Part shown: positions 11,480 through 22,042 of the stretch, in pieces | Layout of the letters: each line of letters starts with the position of its first letter | Numbering within the stretch: the stretch's first letter is position 1 | Source: Anisus vortex | Lineage: Eukaryota; Mollusca; Gastropoda; Planorbidae | Reading direction: 5' to 3' | Length of the DNA: 64,000 bases | NCBI GenBank assembly: GCA_949126835.1 | Contig: OX421497.1 | Location: 45,380,715-45,444,714, forward strand | Notes under the pieces: generated by a model | Databases searched by the model: none | What the model was told of the DNA's origin: nothing | Seen by the model: the letters and a program-made list of their open reading frames with translations, nothing else | Position numbers and translations under genes: made by a program

Positions 11480-12300
11480 TTCATTTGAGGTATTTAGTCC
11501 AACCCATCAATGAAGATTTGAAAGCCGGTACAGAGGGGTGCAGTGATGGAGGCCTTGTCCAGTGTGTTACACAGTCTTATCTCCTTCACCTATCCCTTAA
11601 CCCGTGGGTGGGTCGTTGGGGCACCATCGTTGACTGTTCACTATCTCTTGCCATTTGTTCCGGTCCTGTGATGCCCTTTGGGAGTCGATGAACGACAGGC
11701 CGGTCCACTCCTTGATGTTGTCTTCCCATCTCTTCTTTTGCCTGCCTCTTTTTCTTCATCCCTGGACTGTGCCCTGCAATATAGTCTTTGAAAGACCTCC
11801 AGATCTTGCTACGTGTCCATACCATCTCAGTTTTTTCTTTTTAATTGAGGTGAGAAGGTCCTCGTATGGGCCGATGACAGCAGCTATTTTATTGCGACCA
11901 CTTCGTTTGTGATATGCTCTGTATAGGAGATGTTCAATATCTTGCGGTAACATCTCATCTCTAGCGCACTGATTCTTCTTTGGAAGTCTGCAGTGAGTGT
12001 CCAAGCCACGCATCCGTACAAGACCGACGTCGCCAGAGAGCGCATTAGTCGAATATTTGATCTGAGAGAGAGTTTCTTGCTTTGCCAGATGTGTTTAAGT
12101 TTGCTCAGCGCTGCGGTTGTCTGGGCCATTCTGGCAAGGATTTCTGGCTTTGAGCCTTGGTGGGATATTATGGCCACTAGATATTTGAAGGCGAAGACCT
12201 CTTCGAGATTTTGCCCGTTTATCCGAATTTCACTTGTGAATGTTCTGTTTGCCATGACCTTGGTCTTTTCTGCATTGATTTCCATACCACAGTGTCGGTG
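11480..12300 (-). pseudogene. RTE-like LINE (family C) reverse-transcriptase C-terminus
   Basis: Broken minus-strand frames spell the C-terminal region of a non-LTR reverse transcriptase protein: MEINAEKTKVMAN, FKYLVAIIS, LYGCVAWTLTADFQRRI, then LRWYGHVARSGGLSKTILQG and a terminal MVPQRPTHGLRDR. The family is also seen at 44193-44996 (minus) and 13310-13740 (plus). At least two frame breaks; 5' truncated. Confidence 0.8.
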
Positions 12301-12476
12301 TGTGATTGTTGAAAGTGTAGTTTGAGCTGATAGCCTCTGGTAGAGCGGGACACTTGTTGGATGCGACCTGGCTGTGTGAAGATTTCCACGTGGCAGTTCA
12401 TGATCTTATACATAGTGGTGACTTTGGCTACCGCTCTGCGGTGTTGTAAGGGCTCAAATTGAAGTTTGGCTACCAA
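12300..12476 (-). pseudogene. second LINE C-terminal fragment fused to family C
   Basis: The frame reads LQFEPLQHRRAVAKVTTMYK and an SRSTRGYQLKLH phrase, which resembles the C-terminal region of jockey/CR1-type ORF2 proteins. It stops at about 12298 where family C sequence begins, suggesting one truncated LINE inserted in another. Confidence 0.6.
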
Positions 12477-12547
12477 AGCAGATGCGTTTGGTTTATTTAT
12501 CTTGCATTAAATAGTTAGTTATCTAACTATTTGTTATGTCAGTCAGA

Positions 12548-12660
12548 TGGGCCGTATTGCTGCTGAGAGTTAACACCCTTGCCCATTTTACAATTACGGT
12601 ATATAAGATTGACTTGTATAAGGGGCAAGGATGTTAAGTTCTCAGCAGCAATACGGCCCA
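12548..12660. mobile_element. 113-bp TIR MITE
   Basis: The left arm TGGGCCGTATTGCTGCTGAG (12548-12584) is the inverted complement of the right arm (12622-12660), about 37 bp with few mismatches. Only ~37 nt lie between the arms, so RNA from it would fold into a hairpin. Target duplication unclear. Confidence 0.75.
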
Positions 12661-12719
12661 TTGACGGTTATAAAAATGAGAAAATGTATTTTAAAAAGAA
12701 ATAAAACAAATAAAACAAA

Positions 12720-12960
12720 CAAAACAAAGCGAAAAAAACAACAAATGAATTTTAATAAAAACTGAGATGAGAACGTTTCTTGCGGTATTTACTATTAGTT
12801 TTTCTTTATTATTTCCGGTCACCCTAACATAAGTATAAGAATTGCTATTAAAACGTAGCAAACGGTTATGAAGTTTTATTAATAATATAATCTATTGAAT
12901 AAACTAACAATAATACTATAAACAAAAAAGAAATTAATATAAAAGACATGAAGACAAAAA
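12720..12960. repeat. dispersed AT-rich repeat copy
   Basis: Shares phrases (gaacgtttctt..ggtattta, attaaaacgtagcaa, aactaacaataata) with blocks at about 20240-20420, 20570-20660 plus 21090-21330, and 21400-21480. Non-coding; probably an old mobile element. Confidence 0.5.
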
Positions 12961-13185
12961 CACTTTCATTATCCCATATGCGAGACACAAATGCATATAA
13001 GTACTCTTTATTCCCGAGAGGCATTCGGGTATGGAATGGGTTACCTGAACAAACCAGGAAAACCAGTAACTTAACATCATTTCAAATATTCATAAAAATG
13101 CATGACTAGACTTGGACCACGGATGAGCGTAGGACGCAATAATTTTCTTTATAGAAGGAGCGTCTGTAATGTATAAGATAAAAAT
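12935..13185 (+). mobile_element. LINE family A 3' end
   Basis: Contains the C-terminal coding remnant (reads like AYKYSLFPRGIRVWNGLPEQTR with changes) and the family A 3' UTR with gactagacttggaccacgga and a TATAAGAT tail. 5' truncated. Confidence 0.75.
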
Positions 13186-13309
13186 AATATGAAGAAATTT
13201 AAAAATAAATAGTACGGACCCGATGAACACATTAAATGCAGTTTTAAAAAAAAGCATTTAAAAAATTGACTCTAGTTTCTTACGTTATAAACATTAATCT
13301 CCTAAAAAA

Positions 13310-13740
13310 GCTTAGACTTTTCAGAGCCCTTGTAAAAACCATTATTCTGTATGGATATGAGACATGGACGCTTTTAGCAGCAACTGAAAAATCCTTCGAA
13401 TCTTTTACATAGAACACAAAACTAATCACTTTGTCTGTGAGAAAATATCCTCAACTGTGAGGGCCCTCAGAAAACCATTATGGCAACAATCAAGCGGCGC
13501 AAGCTGACATGGTTTTGTGATGTTTTGCTGCATAATAGCCTGCCATTAACCTTCCTTAAAGGTAGAAGGTGGACGTCGGAGAGTCCATCAGTGGAAATGC
13601 TTGTTCGACAATATAAGAGACTGGACAAATCTGCAAATGACTGAACTATTGACAGATAAACAAGAATGGAGATAGATGATTGCTGACTTGACCATTCGAT
13701 CCCCACAACGACAATAGCGATCAAGAGTTTGACGATGATG
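13310..13740 (+). pseudogene. decayed family C LINE fragment
   Basis: Plus-strand phrases LFRALVKTIILYGYETWTLL and [11 protein letters not shown] match the reverse-transcriptase C-terminus seen at 44193-44996, with many frame breaks and stops. Confidence 0.6.
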
Positions 13741-13847
13741 ATGATAATTTGTGTCATTACATCTTTGTTCTTTGCTTTCTTTTCTATTGTGTTTAAAGAC
13801 ATATACATAATAAATATACATAATATACATAATAAAGTTTGGGAAGG

Positions 13848-14096
13848 GAAAGGTGGCCTAGCGGCAGCGAGTTCCGCTGTTTTACCGAAAGTCATGGGTT
13901 CGTATCCTGGTCTGGCGGGTGTCTCTGAGTCTACCCAAGACTGATGAGTACCTTACTTTATTTGGGGTAAAGTAAAGGCGGCTGGGCATCGTGCTGTCCA
14001 CACCATCTCCTAGTATGCCGTGGCCACAGAAACTGGTTAACACTGCTTCACTGGCTCCATGGATAAAATTGGTCGGACGGGATACTTTACTTACTT
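13848..14096 (+). mobile_element. tRNA-derived SINE with internal Pol III promoter boxes
   Basis: A-box TGGCCTAGCGG (13854-13864) and B-box GGTTCGTATCC (13897-13907), spaced as in a tRNA gene, fit TRGYNNARNNG and GGTTCRANNCC with at most one mismatch. A tRNA-unrelated body follows (gtaaagtaaaggcggctgg, tgccgtggccaca) and a 3' end ggtcggacgggatactttac. It is not a functional tRNA: no cloverleaf past the T-arm. Confidence 0.8.
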
Positions 14097-15209
14097 ACAT
14101 AGTAAAGTTTAGATATTGAATATGTAAAATAGATTTTCATTGTTCTCCAGTAACATTCAGACATAAAATGGGTTGTCTGGTTTAAGTCTGGAAACCGACA
14201 ACTTTAAATCACATAAAACACTTATCAAAACACGAAACTTAAACCATAGACGCGATAATATTTTTTCTAAAAGAGAAGCGATTATATCAAGCGTAGATTT
14301 GTAGTGGACTAGTGAGTTTGTAGGCTGTATGATTTGTAACACAGCAAGTTTCGCTGTAATTTTAAATGAGGCGGGGGATATTATGTCGTCATGGCATGTT
14401 TTGTCGACGGCACAACACAAAAACTGCTTTTTGCTTTCTTTAAATCCACTATGGGCACTGCTTTGAGCTGTGAACCCAAAATATAAAGGTTTGTGTTTGC
14501 ACGTATTACAACTGAAAACTATTCAAACGTAAAATTATTCCTCTAAATCTTACAAGAACCATCCTCGTTATATTATTTTACAATAAACTACATGTTTAAA
14601 ACATCTTACATCGTTCAGCCTATCTAAATTATCTTACAACAATTAGAATATTTATACTATAAGACATCAATCAGATTCTTTATACCATAATATATCAATT
14701 GGCATCTTTATACTATCTTACATCGATTAGAAAATGTATACCATGTCATATCATCATCAACTTTATATCATCTTACATAAATGAGCATCTTTATGCTATC
14801 TTCCATCAATAAGAATCTTTTTACCATCGTACATAAACCTTATCTTTATACCGTCTTACATCATTCAGCAGATTAATACCTTCTTCCAAAATCAGCATCT
14901 CACTAAATAATGTCTTACAAAAACCATCATATTTCTACAAGTGTAAAACAACCAGTATTATTAAATGATAAATGTTATTTTTTCAAAGTTTTAAATGTTA
15001 CTTTAGAACAAAAAAAATGTATAAGTTTGCAATTTTTATCTCATATTAATTTTCAATAATCTTTACCTGCGTCTGTATGTCATCCATTTCTGGACAACTG
15101 TAACTGGACAGCTCTGTGTAAACTGATTGCGCCTTCAAATATCATATCATGTGTTGAAACACCGTGGGAAAACAACATCGCGTTACCCATTTGATCATGC
15201 AAACCAAAC

Positions 15210-15217
15210 TATATAAG
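15210..15217 (+). promoter_or_regulatory. TATA box of secreted-peptide gene copy B
   Basis: TATATAAG 95 nt upstream of the ATG, in the same context as at 970-977. Confidence 0.65.
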
Positions 15218-15304
15218 TTGACTTGTGTTGCCGTTTATGTATTAGCCAGCCCAACGTCTGCCGCTTTTCGTCGCTCTATAGTCACAATCTTGAGGAGATA
15301 AGAA

Positions 15305-18300
15305 ATGGCCAACAAGTTGTTTATTGGTTTTGCAGTTCTCATTGTCTGCCATGTTGCTTCGGCCCACTTTCCGCTTTTATCGTTGCTAGGCAACAGTAAG
15401 TCTTGTATTGTATAAATGTATTGCAAACTTAAATATCACTGGCGAAATATATTTTGGTGTTAGCAATTGCAAAGCTGACAATTCGCATCGCATATCTTCG
15501 CCAGTGCTGTCGTTTGTAGATAAGATATTATTGAGCTTTTACTCGATGTCTCAACAAAGCGCTATATATAGATGCATTAAAAGACTACACTATAAGTTCT
15601 TACATATTTATTTTCTCTCCAGACGCCAACTCCACATTGCAACTACAAAATATGACCAACTTGCTGGCTCAGGGTCTGGCTAATCTGAAAGCCGCAGTGG
15701 CAGCTAATCCAACCAATACTATGCTTTCTAGCTATGTGAACAAGCTTCAAAACCTGGGTAAGTAAAGAGGAAGCGGGAGAGGGGGGGGCTGAGGAATCGA
15801 AAGGAACCCCCATCTGCCAATGCTTTGTTAGGCGCCATTGCATAGCTATGTACCTTAACTTACTCAGAAATGAAAATCTATAGTTTAAATTTTAAATCGA
15901 ATCAAGTCAAAATGAAAATTGATCATAGGGCGGATCAGCAGCGTTCACTTGTTTCTGTGGCCACTGCTACCAGGGTATATGTGGCCAGCAGAATGCCTAG
16001 CAGCATTTACTTTACCCCAACTAATGTCAGGTACTCTTCAGAGCTGGGTAGACTCAGGGACACCATCCAGTACAAGGAAATAACAAATTGTAACCCACAC
16101 CTTTAGATAGCTAGTCGATCGCGCTACCGCTAGGCCCCCGTGCCCCTGATAAGAGAATAGCGCTTTACATTTATTTATACATGTATTTAAACAACGTTGA
16201 TGTTATGAATAGTATTTCTTTACTCTATCTTTACATCAGCTAACTTACTTTACTCTATCTTACCTGGGTAAGTAAAGAGGAAGCGGGAGAGGGGGGGGGG
16301 GGGCTGAGGAATCGAAAGGAACCCCCATCTGCCAATGCTTTGTTAGGCGCCATTGCATAGCTATGTACCTTAACTTACTCAGAAATGAAAATCTATAGTT
16401 TAAATTTTAAATCGAATCAAGTCAAAATGAAAATTGATCATAGGGCGGATCAGCAGCGTTCACTTGTTTCTGTGGCCACTGCTACCAGGGTATATGTGGC
16501 CAGCAGAATGCCTAGCAGCATTTACTTTACCCCAACTAATGTCAGGTACTCTTCAGAGCTGGGTAGACTCAGGGACACCATCCAGTACAAGGAAATAAAA
16601 AATTGTAACCCACACCTTTAGATAGCTAGTCGATCGCGCTACCGCTAGGCCCCCGTGCCCCTGATAAGAGAATAGCGCTTTACATTTATTTATACATGTA
16701 TTTAAACAACGTTGATGTTATGAATAGTATTCTGCTACCAGGGTATATGTGGCCAGCAGAATGCCTAGCAGCATTTACTTTACCCCAACTAATGTCAGGT
16801 ACTCTTCAGAGCTGGGTAGACTCAGGGACACCATCCAGTACAAGGAAATAACAAATTGTAACCCACACCTTTAGATAGCTAGTCGATCGCGCTACCGCTA
16901 GGCCCCCGTGCCCCTGATAAGAGAATAGCGCTTTACATTTATTTATACATGTATTTAAACAACGTTGATGTTATGAATAGTATTTCTTTACTCTATCTTT
17001 ACATCAGCTAACTTACTTTACTCTATCTTACCTGGGTAAGTAAAGAGGAAGCGGGAGAGGGGGGGGGGGCTGAGGAATCGAAAGGAACCCCCATCTGCCA
17101 ATGCTTTGTTAGGCGCCATTGCATAGCTATGTACCTTAACTTACTCAGAAATGAAAATCTATAGTTTAAATTTTAAATCGAATCAAGTCAAAATGAAAAT
17201 TGATCATAGGGCGGATCAGCAGCGTTCACTTGTTTCTGTGGCCACTGCTACCAGGGTATATGTGGCCAGCAGAATGCCTAGCAGCATTTACTTTACCCCA
17301 ACTAATGTCAGGTACTCTTCAGAGCTGGGTAGACTCAGGGACACCATCCAGTACAAGGAAATAACAAATTGTAACCCACACCTTTAGATAGCTAGTCGAT
17401 CGCGCTACCGCTAGGCCCCCGTGCCCCTGATAAGAGAATAGCGCTTTACATTTATTTATACATGTATTTAAACAACGTTGATGTTATGAATAGTATTTCT
17501 TTACTCTATCTTTACATCAGCTAACTTACTTTACTCTATCTTTACAGCAGCTAACTTACTTTACTCTATCTTTACAGCAGCTAACTTACTTTACTCTATC
17601 TTTACAGCAGCTAACTTACTTTACTCTATCTTTACAGCAAGTAACTTACTTTACTCTATCTTTACAGCAGCTAACTTACTTTACTCTATCTTTACAGCAG
17701 CTAACTTACTTTACTCTATCTTTACATCAGCTAACTTACTTTACTCTATCTTTACATCAGCTAACTTACTTTACTCTATCTTTACAGCAGCTTACTTACT
17801 CTATCTTTACAGCAGCTAACTTACTTTACTCTATCTTTACAGCAGCTAACTTACTTTACTCTATCTTTACAGCAGCTAACTTACTTTACTCTATCTTTAC
17901 AGCAGCTAAGTTACTCTATCTTTACAGCAGCTAACTTACTGTACTCTATCTTTACAGCAGCTAACTTACGCTATCTTTACAGCAGCTAACTTACTTTACT
18001 CTATCTTTACAGCATCTAACTTACTTTACTCTATCTTTACAGCAGCTAACTTACTCTATCTTTACAGCAGCTAACTTACTGTACTCTATCTTTACAGCAG
18101 CTAACTTACTCTATCTTTACAGCAGCTAACTTACTTTACTCTATCTTTACAGCAGCTAACTTACTTTACTCTATCTTTACATCAGCTAACTCACTTTACT
18201 CTACCTTTACAGCAGCTAACTTACTGTACTCTATCTCTACAGCAGCTAACTTACTTTACTCTATCTTTACAGCAGCTAACTTACTTTACTCTATCTTTAC

Positions 18301-19639
18301 AGCAGCTAACTTACTGTACTCTATCTTTACAGCAGCTAACTTACTGTACTCTATCTTTACAGCAGCTAACTTACCAACTCTGGTAAGGACACCAAATTTT
18401 AATCTGCAGCTCAGCACTTTGCTAACACAAGCTTTGGGTAACTTGAGAACATCACCATTGTTTGGAAATCTGAGCAATCTGCAAACTTTGCTGCAGAACG
18501 CTTGTAAGTATATTACACATATAAGACCAAAAACAGAAATAACCTTCGACATTCTTTTTGCTCATTGCTGTGTCATTTTTAGTCAACTTATCCCTTTTGC
18601 CAGAACAAATGCATTTAAGTACTCATTAATCCGGAGTGGCATCTGGGCATGGAATGGGTTTCCAGAAACAATCAGGAAAACCAGTAACTTAACATCATTT
18701 AAATTAAAAAGCTAACAGAAACGCAAGACTAGAATCAAATCACGGATGTGCGTAAGACGCAATAATCTTCTTTATTTTCGGAGCGTCTGTAATATATAAG
18801 ATATTAACTTGGTTCTATATTTATAGATTCGACTTCCTGATATTGTTATAGAAATGAATGTGCAGGCTACTGTTTGTAGAAACGAGACCCATAAACAGTT
18901 TAATACATCTTTAATTAAATTAACTTAACATTAAATTTTTTACCAACCTCCATGTCATTTATATCATCCTCCTGGAAAGGCTCCTGTACCTTTCTATTTT
19001 GTAAAAAAAAATAAAGCTAAATCGTTACCATAAACCTTTCATTTCCCTATAATAAGATAATAAGATACTGTTAAAGTCGCAAAATGTATAGAGATACATT
19101 TTTTCTTACATTTTCAGTGGGCGGAGGAGGAGGAGGAGCAGTTGTAAGTATATGTGCAGCCAGTAGAGCCGCTATTGTTTTCATAGTATAGTATAGACCA
19201 TGAGTCGGCAACCTTTTGACAACTGCGTGCCAAAGTGTGATTTCAGTGTGCCAACAACGTAAAAGTCATCCCGCTCTAGCAATCAATTTCCTGTAGAATA
19301 TATTGGAATTTCCTTTTTTGGTTAGTCTTCCGCGTGGCATTGAAAATCACTCTGCGTGCCAAGTCTGGCACGCACGACGTAGGTTGCCGACCTCTGGTAT
19401 AGACAAAGAAAAATGCTCAAAAAGAGACAAATAAAAAAAACTCACAACGGCATCATTATTTTAATATATTGTACAATTCAAATGCTCTGGTAAATGTGTA
19501 TGTTCACTTTCTTTTCGTGTGATTAAATAACACATTAACCATAATATCGAGAAATATTGAACTGTTTTTATTTATTTATTTATTTGATAAGTTAATTGAC
19601 TCTCAATGTTATCTATCTAAATTTTAGGCTGGAAGATAA
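15305..19639 (+). CDS. small secreted protein, unknown family, copy B (5 exons)
   Basis: Coding exons: 15305-15395, 15623-15757, 18366-18503 (or 18363-18503), 19118-19143, 19628-19639. The product is 133 aa (134 with the longer exon 3). Signal peptide MANKLFIGFAVLIVCHVASA, one residue different from copy A. Exon 2 contains NMTNLLAQGLANLKAAVAAN. Exon 3 contains LLTQALGNLRTSP and NLSNLQTLLQNA. Exon 4 encodes LGGGGGGAV and exon 5 AGR-stop, keeping the Gly-basic C-terminus of copy A. Differences concentrate just after the signal peptide, in the exon 2/3 linkers and in glycine number, while helical segments are conserved. That, and intact splice sites, argue that both copies are functional. Intron 2 is heavily remodelled. 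The acceptor of exon 3 reads acAGcAG, so NAGNAG alternative splicing adding one alanine is possible. Confidence 0.78.
15754..17530. repeat. tandem duplication of a ~510-bp block carrying the exon-2 donor and a SINE
   Basis: Blocks begin at 15754, 16261 and 17033, each with cctgggtaagtaaagaggaa, i.e. the last bases of exon 2 plus its splice donor. Each continues with a G-run of different length, a minus-strand SINE (near 15925, 16440, 17206) and one or two 30-bp repeat units. An extra partial SINE copy sits at 16732-16980. The duplicates are almost identical, so the expansion is recent. Confidence 0.9.
17485..18365. repeat. 30-bp minisatellite made of the exon-3 splice acceptor
   Basis: About 30 tandem copies of agctaacttactttactcta plus tctttacagc, with 25-nt variants lacking the middle ttact. 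Each unit includes the pyrimidine tract and AG of the exon-3 acceptor (ctatctttacagcagctaac). The last copy is the acceptor itself, and exon 3 begins inside it. The whole array lies in intron 2 of copy B. Confidence 0.9.
18545..18805 (+). mobile_element. LINE family A 3' end in intron 3 of copy B
   Basis: Coding remnant with TNAFKYSLIRSGIWAWNGFP and [11 protein letters not shown], then stop and the family A 3' UTR (gcaagactagaatc, ggagcgtctgtaatatataa). Absent from the same intron of copy A, so it inserted after the duplication. Confidence 0.75.
19199..19396. mobile_element. hAT-type MITE with perfect 8-bp target duplication
   Basis: 198 bp, ends CATGAGTCGGCAACC and GGTTGCCGACCTCTG, flanked by GTATAGAC on both sides (19191-19198 and 19397-19404). 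The 8-bp duplication and TIRs identify a hAT superfamily derivative. Intron 4 of copy B. Confidence 0.85.
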
Positions 19640-19703
19640 GATGTAAGTTATTCTCCACTGACCAAGGATTTTTGACCATACAGGAAATCGGCTTCGTTGA
19701 AGA

Positions 19704-19709
19704 AATAAA
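19704..19709 (+). terminator. polyadenylation signal, copy B
   Basis: AATAAA 65 nt after the stop, in the block conserved with 5627-5632. Confidence 0.6.
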
Positions 19710-20239
19710 TGATATCATAAGAAAAACATCAAGACTTATGAATATTTTATTCATTGTTTGTTTGTGTGTCGTCCCGCAATACAATCGTAAAATGTTATTT
19801 AACTAAACATTTGTTGGCTGTTACTTAAAACAGGCGTCACGAGATGCGCCACCAAATGATTCCTCAGTGGCAATTATGTTTGAATATTTATAGTAAATCC
19901 ATGCTTTACTGAAAGCCTTGGTTAACTAATTATTACAGGTTTAGATAAGTATTGTTTAAAATACCGAACAATTTGTAATTATATTAAAATTTCATGTGTT
20001 AAATATCAATAAAGCACTCTAATGGGTATAATTCTTTACATTAATATGTCCTACTGATAGGACCACTCAGTTTCAAATGTGTCAAAAATTATTTACCAAT
20101 TGTTAAAAATAAAGAGCATTCATTAAATATAAGTATACTAGTGGTTATGCCCGTCAAAATGACGGAGAAACGAATGACTACAATGTGTTTTGTTAAGAGA
20201 TAAAGAAAAGAGACTATATTACAATAAAGACAATGAACG

Positions 20240-21480
20240 TTTCTTTTTGGTATTTAGTATTTGTTCTGTTCAATTGTTTCTGGTCGCCCTGACCCTGGCA
20301 TGTGCATAATAATTGTTACTGTCAAGCTTCTGGTATTAAAACGTAGCAAGCAGTTGTGTTGACTTGTCATGTTATTAATAATAGCCTACTAAATTAACAA
20401 TAATATACTATCTAAAAGAAAAAAAACCCACAATACCAAACAATGAAAAGATAAATAATAAAAAAAAGCGTATAATAATATTTTAATACCATAAAATCTA
20501 AAGAGAGAAAGATTTTTTTCGTTATTTAATTTTTGTTCTTGCTTATTGTATTAATAAAAAAGTGTTGACAATGTTTCTTTCGGTATTTTTTTTTTTTTAT
20601 TTTTAATTGTTTCTAGTCGACCTGACATTGGCATATGAATAATAATTGTGGCCTCAAGGACTGGCGTAGTGTGTAAACCGCCGATACATTCCCATTAAGA
20701 ATACACTGCCGACGAACGCACGGGGCACAGCCCCCGCAGCGGGTCCGAGGTCTATTACACTGCCGAGAGGCCAATGGTCTCGGTGGGTAGGAAGCAATGG
20801 ACGCTGCAATCCCGTCTCAAGAACCACCCGGTGCCTGGATGCATGTACCTATAGTAGGCCTTTAGGATTTATGCTAACGGGTGACAGTGCAGCTATACTG
20901 GCGAGCCACCTCGATAATGATCTTTTGGAGAACCGCAGTGAACGATCGCTGGGCTGTGGAAACCTTCCCCGTTACACGGCACGCCACGCCTTCGGCGTGT
21001 CGTTGGGTGGCTGGAGCCTGGACAGAAATTGCTCAATCCTAAGGGTTACGCCCTGGACACAAGAGCCGAAAGAGACTTAAGAGACTTTTAAATTCGATAT
21101 TAAAATGTAGCGAACAGTTGTGTTGGCTTGCCTTGTTATTAATAATATTAAATTAACAATAATATAAGAATAAGAAGAAGGAGAAGAATGGGCATTTCTA
21201 TAGCTCTTCTATCCATGCTATTAAATTAGCATGCTCATATACTATCTAAAAGAAAAAAAATATATCAATACAAAACAATAAAAAAGGTAAATAATTCAAG
21301 CAAAATTAGAAAATAATATTTCAAGGCAATAAAAACTAAATTGAGAACGATTTTTTCTGTATTTAATTTTTGTTCTTGCTTATTGTATCAATAAAACAGT
21401 ACTGAGAATGTTTCTTTCGGTATTTAGTTTTTTTTTTTATTGTTGCTGTCAAGCTTGTGGTACCCGGTATTAGAAAGTAA
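20240..21480. repeat. three partial copies of an AT-rich dispersed repeat
   Basis: Blocks at about 20240-20420, 20570-20660 continuing at 21090-21330, and 21400-21480 share ttctttcggtatttagtttt-like, gtcaagcttctggtatt-like and gttattaataatat phrases. The middle copy is split by the GC-rich island. No open frames of note. Confidence 0.5.
20659..21086. other. GC-rich ~430-bp insert of unknown nature
   Basis: Much richer in G+C than its surroundings, it interrupts a repeat whose uninterrupted form is seen nearby. It has several short inverted repeats, for example cacgccttcggcgtg around 20985-20999. Both strands lack a long frame (the best plus-strand one is 69 codons) and no Pol III boxes are obvious. 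It could be a SINE, a LINE fragment or a retrocopy of a structured RNA. Confidence 0.45.
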
Positions 21481-22042
21481 TCATTTATAGGCGTAACTTG
21501 TTTTTTTATCATTCGTATCATTTATAGAGTGTATACAGTCGCCTATTAAAGGATATTCTCAATAGTGACGAAAATCCATTAAATAATTAAAACATTTGGT
21601 TACTTTTCACTTAAAAGGATAATGTAAACATCAGTAATGAAAAAATAAATAATTTGGTAGACATTACGTCATACGCTAGTATTTTTTAAAGTAAACAATT
21701 GAAACTATCCAAGCCAAATTGCGGTGCGTAACTTATAAAAAAGGTCTTGCCACATAAAAAAAACAACAGCATAATTGGGGAAACCCGAAAAGACCCTCGC
21801 GTTCAACATACAAAATATCGCGTTCAACATAGTAATGAACGGAAATGGACATTTGCTATGTACGGTTATATTTAATTTGCATGGCTGGATCTAACATTTT
21901 GAATGTTTTAAATTAACACACTCATGATTATAAGTCATAATATAAAATTATCTTTTGGAGTACGTTTCCGATTTATACATTTAATTTTTGTCCCGATTAG
22001 TCAAACGGCTTAGGTGCCTATAGCGAACAAATATATATATAT

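Larger units (their letters stand above)
14308..20035. repeat. right copy of the large tandem duplication
   Basis: Paralogous with 124-5940, shifted by about 14.2 kb. Exon 2 (135 nt) and, if the second AG is used, exon 3 (138 nt) have the same lengths as in copy A. Confidence 0.8.

Noticed and set aside
13848..14096. Functional tRNA gene
   Set aside because: Boxes A and B are present, but the sequence does not close a cloverleaf and the same body recurs many times, so it is a SINE.
15870..17387. Three identical 78-codon plus frames (MKIYSLNFKSNQV...)
   Set aside because: They are part of the recently duplicated 510-bp block and run through a reversed SINE; the identity reflects recent duplication, not conservation.
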